Source: Bacteroidetes bacterium UBA2475
GTDB lineage: Bacteria; Bacteroidota; Bacteroidia; B-17B0; Aurantibacillaceae
Assembly: GCA_002342065.1 (NCBI GenBank)
Contig: DDPF01000012.1
Coordinates: forward strand, 806,001 to 870,000
Direction: 5' to 3'
Length of the DNA stretch: 64,000 nt
Of this stretch, positions 44,134-52,407 are shown piece by piece. The position numbers and the translations under genes were made by a program. The notes beneath the pieces were generated by a model, which was not told where the DNA came from, made no database searches, and worked only from the letters and a program-made list of their open reading frames with translations. Position 1 is the stretch's first letter. The number at the start of each line of letters is the position of its first letter.

Positions 44134-45717
44134 TTAATAAACAGGGATCTTTTTAGAGATCATCTGGCCATTGTTGTAGGTCAGGTTAACAAGATACACG
44201 CCCGTAGCAAGTTCTGTGCTTATGGTAATGTTGTTATAACCTGCGTGTATTGGCAGCGATTCTGTTCGAATCAAACGTCCTGCCGCATCAATAATATTCA
44301 ACGTATAACTTGTAGCGTCTTTATTGGTTGATGTAACAACAATACCATTGTTTTGGTTATAATATAAATTTGGTTTTTCTTCTTCCAAATTGCAATCATC
44401 GCTTACATATTCTGTTTTTGAATTTCTTGATGTAAGATCATTATCAACCATTCTTAAACGGAAATAATTTCCCAGACTCTTTTTATTTTCAACAACAAAA
44501 GAATAATGATTTATAGCTGCCGAATTACCTTTTGCTGTAACTGAATTTATCTTTGTAAAAGTAAATCCATCTTTACTGTTCATGATATCAAAGTAAGCTG
44601 AATTTCTTTCAGACGCGGAGCTCCAGTTTAAAACAACATTATTTTCTCCATCACAAACCGCAGAAAAATCGATCAGATCTATTGGAAGAGGAATTGTTAC
44701 AGATGAAAGTACATACGGACAAAATTGAGTTAGGGCATTTGCTGTAACAGCGCCAACGCCGGCTACAACTGCTGCTGCACTTCCGGTTGTAGCGTTGTCT
44801 AAATTCCAGGCAGATCCGTCCCACCATTGCGCACCAATATTTTGTGCGTTGTATGGGGCGTTTAATGTATTCTCTATACCTCTGTAACTAAAAGTACAAT
44901 TAGCAGTAACAGCTGCACTTGGTGTAATATCCCACCACCTGTCTATTACCGAATTGGTTGCGCAAGGATTACCGGCCATTGTATTATTTGGACAATAGAA
45001 AAAACTTACAGCGCCAACATTACTTGCGCCGGCCCATGGTAAATTATCCGAGGCGCCGGTAGCACGCGTTGAAACATCAATGTTTGAAATACCCCCTGTA
45101 GTTTTATTAAATGTAAAAGGAATTTGTGTTCCCGCAACACCAAAAGGATAAATATGTGCGCCAACACTCGCGCCCATGTTCCAACGCATAATGCTTGGGT
45201 TAACCGCTGCGTTTGTTTCGCTTAAAACATAACCTGTGCCAAATGTTACAGCAGCCGCAAGAGGGTTTGTAATGGTAAGTAAAAATGAATTAAGGTCGTA
45301 AATTACATTGCCAACCGATAATACGCCATTAGTAGTTACAACACCGCCAACATTTGTATTTAAGTTTTGTGTTTTTACACCTGATCCTAAAAGTGTAAGA
45401 TTATTAAATGTAGTAGAATTTGTGCCGTTAATTGTTTGGTTAGCGCCATTTAAATTTACTGTTCCGTTATCAGAGAAAAAACCTGTGTTTGCAGAGTTAT
45501 TTGTCCAGTCGCCTTCCATCCAGATATTACCTGTAGCGCTTGGATAGACAATACCACCAGCCTGACTTAAATAATCTCCGTTAGTTCCGCCGTCAATATA
45601 AATATGTGCAGCTCCGGAAAAAACTATGCTTCCGCCATTATTTATTATGCCCTGAGCGAATGCAAACGCGGGAAGGCTGATAGCAGTTAAAAGAAAATAT
45701 TTTATTATTGTACGCAT
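44134..45717 (-). CDS. Secreted beta-rich protein with T9SS sorting domain
   Basis: A 527-residue exported protein with a signal peptide ending AFAQG. The N-terminal 160 residues are Gly/Asn/Thr-rich strands (GGSIVFSGAAHIYIDGG and similar) as in adhesin-like T9SS cargo. The middle holds a conserved HIYPFG motif and a SVIDRWWDITPS segment. The C-terminus is a T9SS type A sorting domain (TGVYLVNLTYNNGQMISKKI). It is the last gene of a four-gene minus-strand cluster (48359 to 44134) of exported proteins. The function is unknown, probably a surface protein. Confidence 0.85.
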   Translation of the reverse strand: MRTIIKYFLLTAISLPAFAFAQGIINNGGSIVFSGAAHIYIDGGTNGDYLSQAGGIVYPSATGNIWMEGDWTNNSANTGFFSDNGTVNLNGANQTINGTNSTTFNNLTLLGSGVKTQNLNTNVGGVVTTNGVLSVGNVIYDLNSFLLTITNPLAAAVTFGTGYVLSETNAAVNPSIMRWNMGASVGAHIYPFGVAGTQIPFTFNKTTGGISNIDVSTRATGASDNLPWAGASNVGAVSFFYCPNNTMAGNPCATNSVIDRWWDITPSAAVTANCTFSYRGIENTLNAPYNAQNIGAQWWDGSAWNLDNATTGSAAAVVAGVGAVTANALTQFCPYVLSSVTIPLPIDLIDFSAVCDGENNVVLNWSSASERNSAYFDIMNSKDGFTFTKINSVTAKGNSAAINHYSFVVENKKSLGNYFRLRMVDNDLTSRNSKTEYVSDDCNLEEEKPNLYYNQNNGIVVTSTNKDATSYTLNIIDAAGRLIRTESLPIHAGYNNITISTELATGVYLVNLTYNNGQMISKKIPVY

Positions 45718-45736
45718 TTTAAAAAACGATCATTAA

Positions 45737-47227
45737 TTATTTTTGTGCCCTTGGATTTATTTCTGTTTCATTAATATCATTAAGTGTCCTTGTTGCTTTT
45801 GTCTCTGTTTTTTGCGCGCCCATTGAGGGTGCAAATCTTTCATCAGAATATTTTGAAACCGAACCATCAGACAAAACTTCATCGGCCCTGTTTGCAGTAA
45901 TAAAATAAGTGAACTTAGTATTTGTTGTGCCACCTTTTAACTCTACAACATCAAAACCGGTTGCAGTTTCGTTACTCACGTAAACACCATTACAATCTCC
46001 TTTAAGTTGAACAAAAACCCTTAACGGATGTTTTTCGTTTACAATAATATTTTTTGCAAAAATTGGATCTATTGTAATATGTACTTTACCATTTACTAAT
46101 TGTCCCTGGCCAAAATCCTGGAAAAGATTTTCCGGCGCTTCGGGTGCAGATAAAACAACTTGTTTATCATTAAGATCTTTTACAACCGTATTAACCGTAC
46201 CATTTCCTTCAATTTTTCTTATAACATTTGCAGCTGTTCTAGCGCCAACATAAGCAAATGATTGTCCTGCATTGGTATCAAAATATCCACCTGCGCGTAA
46301 AACACCATTTGCTGCAGAACTTGAAAAGCCTGCAACACCAATATTTGTGCCAACTGCTGATACACCAGAACCGCCAATTAAATTGGTAGCGCCGGCTGCG
46401 TTTCCAGAAAATATACCACCTGTTCCGGAAGCATCGCTAGTTCTGCCCCACACGCCCGTAACTGAACCGTTAATTGCGGCTCCGCTACCAGCAATTAAAT
46501 AGGTAGCGGCAATACCATTACTACTAATGAGTGCGCCAGTTCCAGATGCATTTGTGTTATGTGCCCGCAAACCAAAAGCGGTTGCAGATTGTCCAACCCC
46601 TGTAACACCAGAGCCATTTGCAGTATTTCCGGTTCCTCTTACACCAGCAGCCCCTGAGCCTCCAGCTACGGTACCTAGAACACCAAAACCTGCCGTTGAA
46701 GTCGACGTGTTTTCAAAATAACCAGCCGCCACATTACCTGCCCCAGAAACGTATCCATTAATTGGCCATAGAGTATTAGTAGAGCGAGAAGTTAAAATAT
46801 TTCCGGCAGTTGGAGCCGTTGTGTTCATCATGATCTCTTCGGTAGTTGCGTTCAGACGCATTCTTTCCAGGTTATTAGAAAAAAATCTAACTGACTGTCC
46901 ATTAGTAGAACCCATAAATTCGGTGCCTGTTAAAGCATTACCAGCCAATAGCCAACCACCTGAATAAGCCATCAAGCGCCAGATAACGCCATCAAAATAT
47001 AAAAAAGCACTTAAGGTTGTATCATACACCAACAGGCCTGTAGCCGGCGCTGCTATTGCAATACGCTGAGCTGTAGTCATTCTGGGAGCTAAAAAACCAC
47101 TTGATGTTGACGCGATATCTAACATAGCTGAAGCTACAGGAGCGGCTCCCGTGGCATTTATTGCAACATTTTGCGCGAAAGAAAATGCGGAAATTATAGT
47201 GAATAATATTAATAATTTGTTTTTCAT
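45737..47227 (-). CDS. Repetitive surface protein with tail-fibre-like beta repeats
   Basis: A 496-residue exported protein (signal ends FSFAQN). The N-terminal block NVAINATGAAPVASAMLDIA (about residues 20-39) is nearly the same as in the gene at 47616. The central part, about residues 165-330, is a set of Gly/Ala/Thr-rich repeats of the kind GVxGTGNTANGSGVTGVG, resembling phage tail-fibre or trimeric beta-helix stalks. The C-terminal 130 residues form a distinct domain (KVHITIDPIFAKNIIV, then FDVVELKGGTTNTKFTYFI). There is no T9SS sorting domain. It probably forms an elongated, perhaps trimeric, surface structure. Confidence 0.75.
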   Translation of the reverse strand: MKNKLLILFTIISAFSFAQNVAINATGAAPVASAMLDIASTSSGFLAPRMTTAQRIAIAAPATGLLVYDTTLSAFLYFDGVIWRLMAYSGGWLLAGNALTGTEFMGSTNGQSVRFFSNNLERMRLNATTEEIMMNTTAPTAGNILTSRSTNTLWPINGYVSGAGNVAAGYFENTSTSTAGFGVLGTVAGGSGAAGVRGTGNTANGSGVTGVGQSATAFGLRAHNTNASGTGALISSNGIAATYLIAGSGAAINGSVTGVWGRTSDASGTGGIFSGNAAGATNLIGGSGVSAVGTNIGVAGFSSSAANGVLRAGGYFDTNAGQSFAYVGARTAANVIRKIEGNGTVNTVVKDLNDKQVVLSAPEAPENLFQDFGQGQLVNGKVHITIDPIFAKNIIVNEKHPLRVFVQLKGDCNGVYVSNETATGFDVVELKGGTTNTKFTYFITANRADEVLSDGSVSKYSDERFAPSMGAQKTETKATRTLNDINETEINPRAQK

Positions 47228-47304
47228 AAGATTTAATTGTGTGTAGCTAAATTACTAAAAATTTGCATACTCCTATATAATGGTAGCTATTTTTTGCCTC
47301 CTAC

Positions 47305-47613
47305 TCAATTATGTTTTTTATTACTTAGTGCACCCGCTGTATCAGGTGCTAAAATTGTTACATTGTTAGATACGCCCGTTTTTGAAACAGGATCTGAATT
47401 GGTGTTATTTAACGGTGTTGTTATAATTGTATTTGTAGATGTGGCTGTTCTTTCGCTCGATTCAAAAGTGCTTATTGATGACTTATTTGCACTATTTGTT
47501 TCCAGAGCATGCTTTTTATTGGAAGTTGCAATATCTTGTTTTGACTGTGCTTTTATATTAAGCGCACAGAAAAAAAGAAAACCTAAAATAAAATAATTTG
47601 AATATTTTTTCAT
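47305..47613 (-). CDS. Small exported Ser/Thr/Asn-rich protein
   Basis: A 102-residue protein with a signal peptide (ending NIKAQ). The mature part is low-complexity, rich in Ser, Thr, Asn and Lys, and contains no recognised domain. It sits between the genes at 47616 and 45737, 2 bp from the former. An open frame on the other strand (47237-47596) lacks comparable support. I do not recognise it. Confidence 0.55.
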   Translation of the reverse strand: MKKYSNYFILGFLFFCALNIKAQSKQDIATSNKKHALETNSANKSSISTFESSERTATSTNTIITTPLNNTNSDPVSKTGVSNNVTILAPDTAGALSNKKHN

Positions 47614-47615
47614 GA

Positions 47616-48359
47616 TTACTTATAATATAATGTTCCATGCAATTCTCCACAATTAGTAGTTAACGCACAGTCACCTCCAATTGTTACCCCGGTATTACCG
47701 GCAAACCTGGCTGTCCTCATGGATATTGTATACGTTCCCGCAGTTAAGCCAGGTGACCATGTAGTAATAGAAGCGCCAAAAAAACCATTGCCTCCTGAAC
47801 CTGGATTCGCACACGTAATTCTATCCCAACCACCTTGTGGTAAAAATGTACCATTCTGATATATTATTACATCTACAATACTTCTATCACCAGCGGTTGT
47901 ACTAACATTAGTGCCCCCAACGTATGCATCAATTTTTAGATCAGCTGTTTGTCCGGCGGGTATAACAAATGTAAAAGTTACATTTGGCTGCTGTGTCGCT
48001 ACACCAGAGACAACGCCTGTTCTTCCTGCATTATCAAAAGCATGAAAATTTCTGGTTGTTTTTGAAAAACATGTCCATATTGGTGCTGCGGCAGTTCCAT
48101 CATTAAAATATAATCCGGCCCCACAAGGCATTGCGGCGTTTGTATTATATACCATTAATCCTGTCATTGGTGTTGGAATAGTAACTGCATCGGTTTCAGA
48201 AACAAGCGCAATATTGGGAAAAGAAACACCTTTATTGGTTGCTGCCACATCTAGCATTGCACTTGTATTTGGAGCAGCGCCTGTTGCATTTATACCAACA
48301 TTTTGCGCAACTGAAAATGAAGTGATGGTTGCATAGAGAAATAGTAAGATCTTTTTCAT
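47616..48359 (-). CDS. Exported protein sharing its head with the 45737 gene
   Basis: A 247-residue protein with a signal peptide (ending FSVAQN). The head NVGINATGAAPNTSAMLDVA matches the gene at 45737 closely. The C-terminal half has strands with WDRITC and GTYTISMRTARF and five cysteines. It is the first gene of the cluster, and a 9-bp inverted repeat lies upstream (48390-48430). It may be a secreted partner or cap of the repetitive protein; this is inference. Confidence 0.75.
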   Translation of the reverse strand: MKKILLFLYATITSFSVAQNVGINATGAAPNTSAMLDVAATNKGVSFPNIALVSETDAVTIPTPMTGLMVYNTNAAMPCGAGLYFNDGTAAAPIWTCFSKTTRNFHAFDNAGRTGVVSGVATQQPNVTFTFVIPAGQTADLKIDAYVGGTNVSTTAGDRSIVDVIIYQNGTFLPQGGWDRITCANPGSGGNGFFGASITTWSPGLTAGTYTISMRTARFAGNTGVTIGGDCALTTNCGELHGTLYYK

Positions 48360-48389
48360 GTATTTACAATTTATCTGTTATAATTTTAC

Positions 48390-48430
48390 AAGAATAGATA
48401 CCGAATCGCCTTTGAGAACAGTCTATTCTT
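48390..48430. promoter_or_regulatory. 9-bp inverted repeat upstream of the surface cluster
   Basis: AAGAATAGA and TCTATTCTT are perfect complements separated by 23 bases. They lie 31-71 bp upstream of the start at 48359 and about 100 bp from the divergent pabB. It could be an operator or a leader hairpin. Confidence 0.3.
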
Positions 48431-48533
48431 TGTACTGTCATATTATGACTAATCTACAAAATAAAGTCCAAAAATCAAATTTCTCCACTCATTTCTAAGC
48501 CAGTTTAAACTGATAAATTGCTAATTTTACCAA

Positions 48534-49598
48534 GTGAACCCTCTTTTTAACAATTTAAACAGCTTTTTGTTGAGTCCAGGTCAGGGACAAAAGGGGTCTT
48601 TTTCTATATACGAATTGTTGCCAACTAAAGGTTTTAAAGTAAATACTTTTGTTTTAGTGCCTTACCAAAATCCACTTGTTAAAAAACCTGAACCTTTATT
48701 TTACGAAATATTAAAAAAAACGGAAGTTGAAGTGCTTGAAAATAAAGCGCAACAAAAACCAATTATACTAAATTCAAAAACTTCTAAAGAAAAATATATT
48801 CAGAATTTAATTGCTTTAAAAGAACATATACAACAAGGCAATATTTACGAAATAAATTATTGCATTGAATTTTCTTCAGAAGGAATAGAGATAGATCCGC
48901 TTTCTGTTTTTATAAAATTGAATGAGATCAGCAAAGCGCCTTATGCTACGTTGGTAAAATTAAATGATGACTTTATCATCAGCGCAAGCCCTGAATTATT
49001 TTTAAAAAAAGAAGGTAACATACTCTACACCAAACCCATTAAAGGCACTGCCAAACGTGGACAGACAAAGGAAGAGGACGAAGAGTTGAAAAATAATTTA
49101 TACAACAATTTAAAAGAGCGTACCGAAAATGTAATGGCGGTTGATGTGGCCCGCAACGATCTTTCGCAGGTAGCAAAAAAAGGAACTGTGCATGTAAATA
49201 AATTATACAACATTGAAACATTTGAGACCGTGCACCAAATGGTAAGCACGGTGAGTTGCGAATTAAAAGAAAATACATCATTCGAAAAAATAATAGAAGC
49301 TAACTTCCCTATGGCCAGCATGACGGGAGCACCCAAACTACGTGCCATGCAACTGATAGATGAATTTGAAGATTTTGAACGAAAGAATTACTCCGGCGCT
49401 ATGGGTATTATTGATGAGAAAAAAGATTTTACTTTAGCCGTAAACATCCGCAGTATTTTTTACAATCAAAAAACAAAACGTTTATCTATTGCCGTAGGTA
49501 GCGCCATTACGTATTTATGCGAACCAGAAAAAGAATACGATGAGTGTTTGTTAAAAGCGAAAGCTTTGTTGGAGGCGTTGAGTGCGGGAATTAAATGA
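48534..49598 (+). CDS. pabB: Aminodeoxychorismate synthase component I
   Basis: A 354-residue chorismate-utilising enzyme of the folate pathway, starting at GTG. The signature PIKGT (Lys170) distinguishes PabB from anthranilate synthase (PIAGT); the lysine forms the covalent intermediate in PabB enzymes. Downstream are MAVDVARNDLSQV, YNIETFETVHQMVSTV and the FPMASMTGAPKLRAM motif. It lacks the N-terminal 90 or so residues of E. coli PabB. No amidotransferase (PabA) or lyase (PabC) gene lies nearby. Confidence 0.9.
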   Translation: MNPLFNNLNSFLLSPGQGQKGSFSIYELLPTKGFKVNTFVLVPYQNPLVKKPEPLFYEILKKTEVEVLENKAQQKPIILNSKTSKEKYIQNLIALKEHIQQGNIYEINYCIEFSSEGIEIDPLSVFIKLNEISKAPYATLVKLNDDFIISASPELFLKKEGNILYTKPIKGTAKRGQTKEEDEELKNNLYNNLKERTENVMAVDVARNDLSQVAKKGTVHVNKLYNIETFETVHQMVSTVSCELKENTSFEKIIEANFPMASMTGAPKLRAMQLIDEFEDFERKNYSGAMGIIDEKKDFTLAVNIRSIFYNQKTKRLSIAVGSAITYLCEPEKEYDECLLKAKALLEALSAGIK

Positions 49599-49606
49599 CG
49601 TAGATT

Positions 49607-50011
49607 TCAATTTGAATTTTCCCAAAGCTCTTGCGGAAATTTTTTGTCTGATATAGAAAAGCAATAATTTTTAGATTCATTTATACTCCCATTTATTTTG
49701 AAAGTACGCTTGGAACCATCTTTAAAATACAAGTCAATAGTATATTTAGGTTTTAATTTTCGTGAGCCTTCATAAGTTGCTTGATTCCATGCCTGAACAA
49801 ATTTCTTAACCTGGTCGATTGTAAGACGTTTCGACTTAGAATAAGTTATAAGAGAATCCTCTATTGTAATTGGTCGCTTTAGTTTTTTACTAACAGTACC
49901 ATAATCAATCGTAGAAAATTCAAGCGGAATCATTTTTAGCGATTTATTTTGTCCACAACCGAAAATTGCTTGAAGGGTAAAAAATAAAATAAATATCTTC
50001 GTTTTTATCAT
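49607..50011 (-). CDS. Small lipoprotein of unknown function
   Basis: A 134-residue protein with a lipobox (IFGC, Cys19) after a short signal peptide. The mature part is Lys-rich with a C-terminal half of beta-strand patterns (KYTIDLYFKDGSKRTFKING). I recognise no family. It ends tail-to-tail with pabB. A solo repeat arm (50027-50052) lies just upstream. Confidence 0.65.
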   Translation of the reverse strand: MIKTKIFILFFTLQAIFGCGQNKSLKMIPLEFSTIDYGTVSKKLKRPITIEDSLITYSKSKRLTIDQVKKFVQAWNQATYEGSRKLKPKYTIDLYFKDGSKRTFKINGSINESKNYCFSISDKKFPQELWENSN

Positions 50012-50026
50012 GGCTCACTTTAACTT

Positions 50027-50052
50027 CTCCGCGTCCTCTGTGCCTCTGTGGT
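50027..50052. repeat. Solo repeat arm with 8-nt period
   Basis: CTCCGCGTCCTCTGTGCCTC with the following CTGTGGT contains two CTCTGTG units 8 nt apart and ends GTGGT, like the tips of the elements at 7357-7503 and 42701-42841. No partner arm is seen within 200 bp. It lies between two minus-strand genes. Confidence 0.45.
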
Positions 50053-50057
50053 AAAAA

Positions 50058-51896
50058 CTAATTATTCAGATTATCCCCTCTTAGTTCCCTAAAACACTTG
50101 CGGGCCTCTACAGTATATATACTGCCGGGGTATTTGGTCAATACATCCTGATAAGATGCTTTTGCTTTTTCTTTATCATTAAGATTTTTTTCGTACAGCT
50201 CGGCTAATTTAAATTGAGCGTCATCGCCATATAATTCAGTGCCATAATATTCTAAAATATTTTTATACATAGCCTCTACCTCAGCAAACTTTCCTAACGA
50301 CATATAAATTTGTGCTTTACTGTAATTAATATCATCGCCTAATGTATTGGTGCTGAATAATAAATTAATGCTGTCCATACGCGCAATAGCTTCTGCGTAT
50401 TTATGTTGTACCGACATTAATTCGGCGCTGGCAAACAATCGTAAAGGCACATCGTTTGTATCAACACCAATAGCATCTGTAATGATCAATGATAAATTCA
50501 ACGCATCGTTCGCTATTAATTTTGTGGTAGCACCCTTCAAAACATCAGCTTGTGTTTTTGCCCAGGCAAAATCGCCGGCATAAAAACTTAATTTAGCGTT
50601 GCGGAATTTTGCTTCCTGGCCAATAGCTTCGTATTTAAAATCTTTTTCTACCTGCGAGTATAATAGCGAAGCTTCCCAGATCTCGCCGGTAAGAATGTAC
50701 ATATCGCCCAACAAAATTTTAAAATCTGCCTTGGCCATATTATCCATGCCGGGCTGCTCAATAAAATTCTGTAATAATAAAATGGCATCGCCGCCTTTAT
50801 TTAAATAAAACGCTTTTAAAGAAGCCAGGTTCTTTATTATTTGCGCATTCAACGAAGTGTTCTTATATTTTTCGTTTGCTGAAGCCAGTTTTTGTTCAAG
50901 TGCTAATAATTCTTCTCGTGTGGGCTGTTGCTTTAAAGTAACTGCCAAATACTCTACATTCATACCATCAATAACAGCAGCATCGTAATATAAATTGTTT
51001 GTGCCTTTTTCTATAATGTAATCGTAACAGCGTTTGGCGGTTTCCCATTGTTGATTTGATGTACAAATTTTAGCCAGCTCAAAAATACGGTGACCATCTT
51101 CTCTCAAACGTTTATCTAATGCTCTTGATTGTACAAATGCGCCTTCAAAATCTTTTTGTTGTTTCTGAATAAAAATTAAGAACTCAGATAAAATAATTTT
51201 ATCAGGACTTTTTTGAATACGTTTTTGCAATTCCTGTTTTAATAACGGGTTATTTATGCCACCCTCGGCATCATCGTAACCTAAAGAATTCTGCAAATTG
51301 CCTTGTACCGTTCCTATCTCTGTATCCCTAAACTCTAATGCATCAAGGTATTCGTTTATCATTGATTTAAGATCATTCTTTTGTTTGTAAACATCGGCAC
51401 GCTCGTAAAAGTATGGATAGTCGGGAGTGATCTTTCTTCCTTTGTTATAAGTTTCAATAGCGTAATCGTACAAACCATCTTCTACAAACGCGTTTGCCAA
51501 CGTTTGAATAAAAGGCTGAACTGCCAATAATTCTTTCAACGCTTTTTCGTAGGCTTCTTTTTCTTTCTTCTCTTCGTTTTGTAATTTGTAGATCCTTCCT
51601 AAATAAACGTAGAGATAAACATTATTCTTATTTTGTTTTAATTGTTTTTTGGTTATCTTTTCTGCCCGTGAAAGATCTTTAGCGCCCATTAAACTTTTAT
51701 AATAATAAACAAACCAGGCTTCAGAATTTCTGTCGTAGAGATCTTCAAAATATTCGTTGGCTTTTTCGTACTCTTTTAGTTCAAAATATTGTAATGCTAA
51801 TTTATCGGCATTATTGGTTGGTTTTTGGGCATAGCTTTTTGGCTGCAGAAAAATTACAGCTAAAAAAATCAAAATTATCCTTGGTAAAAAACGCAT
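50058..51896 (-). CDS. Exported TPR-repeat protein
   Basis: A protein of about 612 residues made almost wholly of TPR repeats. The start is placed at the ATG 51896, which gives a clean signal peptide (MRFLPRIILIFLAVIFLQPKSYAQ); a frame start at 51968 would add 24 residues with no leader. Conserved A/Y patterns of TPR helices are seen across residues about 30-590, for example LALQYFELKEYEKANEYFEDL and AKASYQDVLTKYPGS near the end. It is probably periplasmic or lipid-free at the outer membrane. No partner can be named. Confidence 0.85.
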   Translation of the reverse strand: MRFLPRIILIFLAVIFLQPKSYAQKPTNNADKLALQYFELKEYEKANEYFEDLYDRNSEAWFVYYYKSLMGAKDLSRAEKITKKQLKQNKNNVYLYVYLGRIYKLQNEEKKEKEAYEKALKELLAVQPFIQTLANAFVEDGLYDYAIETYNKGRKITPDYPYFYERADVYKQKNDLKSMINEYLDALEFRDTEIGTVQGNLQNSLGYDDAEGGINNPLLKQELQKRIQKSPDKIILSEFLIFIQKQQKDFEGAFVQSRALDKRLREDGHRIFELAKICTSNQQWETAKRCYDYIIEKGTNNLYYDAAVIDGMNVEYLAVTLKQQPTREELLALEQKLASANEKYKNTSLNAQIIKNLASLKAFYLNKGGDAILLLQNFIEQPGMDNMAKADFKILLGDMYILTGEIWEASLLYSQVEKDFKYEAIGQEAKFRNAKLSFYAGDFAWAKTQADVLKGATTKLIANDALNLSLIITDAIGVDTNDVPLRLFASAELMSVQHKYAEAIARMDSINLLFSTNTLGDDINYSKAQIYMSLGKFAEVEAMYKNILEYYGTELYGDDAQFKLAELYEKNLNDKEKAKASYQDVLTKYPGSIYTVEARKCFRELRGDNLNN

Positions 51897-52010
51897 GTTT
51901 TGTACTATAAATATACGCTCAAAGATCTGTTTTATAAAGGTAAAAAGTGGTTTTTCTGTTTTTTTCACAAATTGCCGTTTCTTCTATCGCGCAAGCAAAC
52001 AAGGTGAGTG

Positions 52011-52120
52011 TCCTCCTTTGGAGGAGGTGGCGCGTAGCGACGGAGGAGGGTTTTGCAACATAGAAAATGAAGATTCAGGATTCCCTCTCCCGCCCTCCGG
52101 GCACCCTCTCCAGAGAGGGA
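52011..52120. repeat. REP-like palindromic element
   Basis: TCCTCC-TTT-GGAGGA (52011-52025) is a perfect hairpin. A GC-rich stretch ends with GGAGGAGGG near 52050. A second inverted pair is TCCCTCT (52082-52088) and AGAGGGA (52114-52120), with an inner CCCTCCGGG-type segment. The text is much richer in GC than its surroundings and resembles the element at 32104-32220. Confidence 0.55.
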
Positions 52121-52153
52121 CAAGTGTTTACTTCACGAAATGAGAGGAACAAA

Positions 52154-52183
52154 AAAACACGAAATCAAAAAATCCCGTGTTTT
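52154..52183. terminator. Hairpin with A/T flanks
   Basis: AAAACACG pairs with CGTGTTTT around a loop rich in A. A- and T-runs at its ends could serve as a terminator in either direction; the OMP gene at 52408 runs towards it from the right and ends about 225 bp away. Confidence 0.4.
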
Positions 52184-52407
52184 AATAGAATAAAACTTTA
52201 AAAAATTATTCTTTGAGCTGGCACAGGAAGAAACGTTAGCGCCGTACAAAAAAACGCGTTAAGCCAGTTTGCGAAAACATGCAGTCATCTTGCACTCGCA
52301 AAAAACGTTTGATTATCAGTCTATTAAAAATGAGATTGAGGGAAAAAGAAAATTAAGAAGTCACGGTTTTACACGCCGAGATCAAGCCGTGACATAGGTT
52401 TTAACCT

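Larger units (their letters stand above)
51897..52407. other. Non-coding gap of about 510 bp
   Basis: This stretch holds GC-rich nested palindromes (52011-52120), a small hairpin (AAAACACG / CGTGTTTT, 52154-52183), a degraded reading frame (52199-52396) and a third hairpin (GTCACGG / CCGTGAC, 52360-52393). I see no intact gene. The degraded frame reads LFFELAQEETLAPYKKTR, then a stop, then KHAVILHSQKTFDYQSIKNE and on to another stop; it looks like a relic but I cannot name it. Confidence 0.6.

Noticed and set aside
45737..47227. Prophage tail-fibre gene
   Set aside because: The protein has a signal peptide and sits among exported Bacteroidota proteins; no other phage gene is nearby.
47237..47596. 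Plus-strand frame opposite the small exported protein at 47305-47613
   Set aside because: The minus-strand frame has a signal peptide and lies within an operon; the plus-strand frame has neither.
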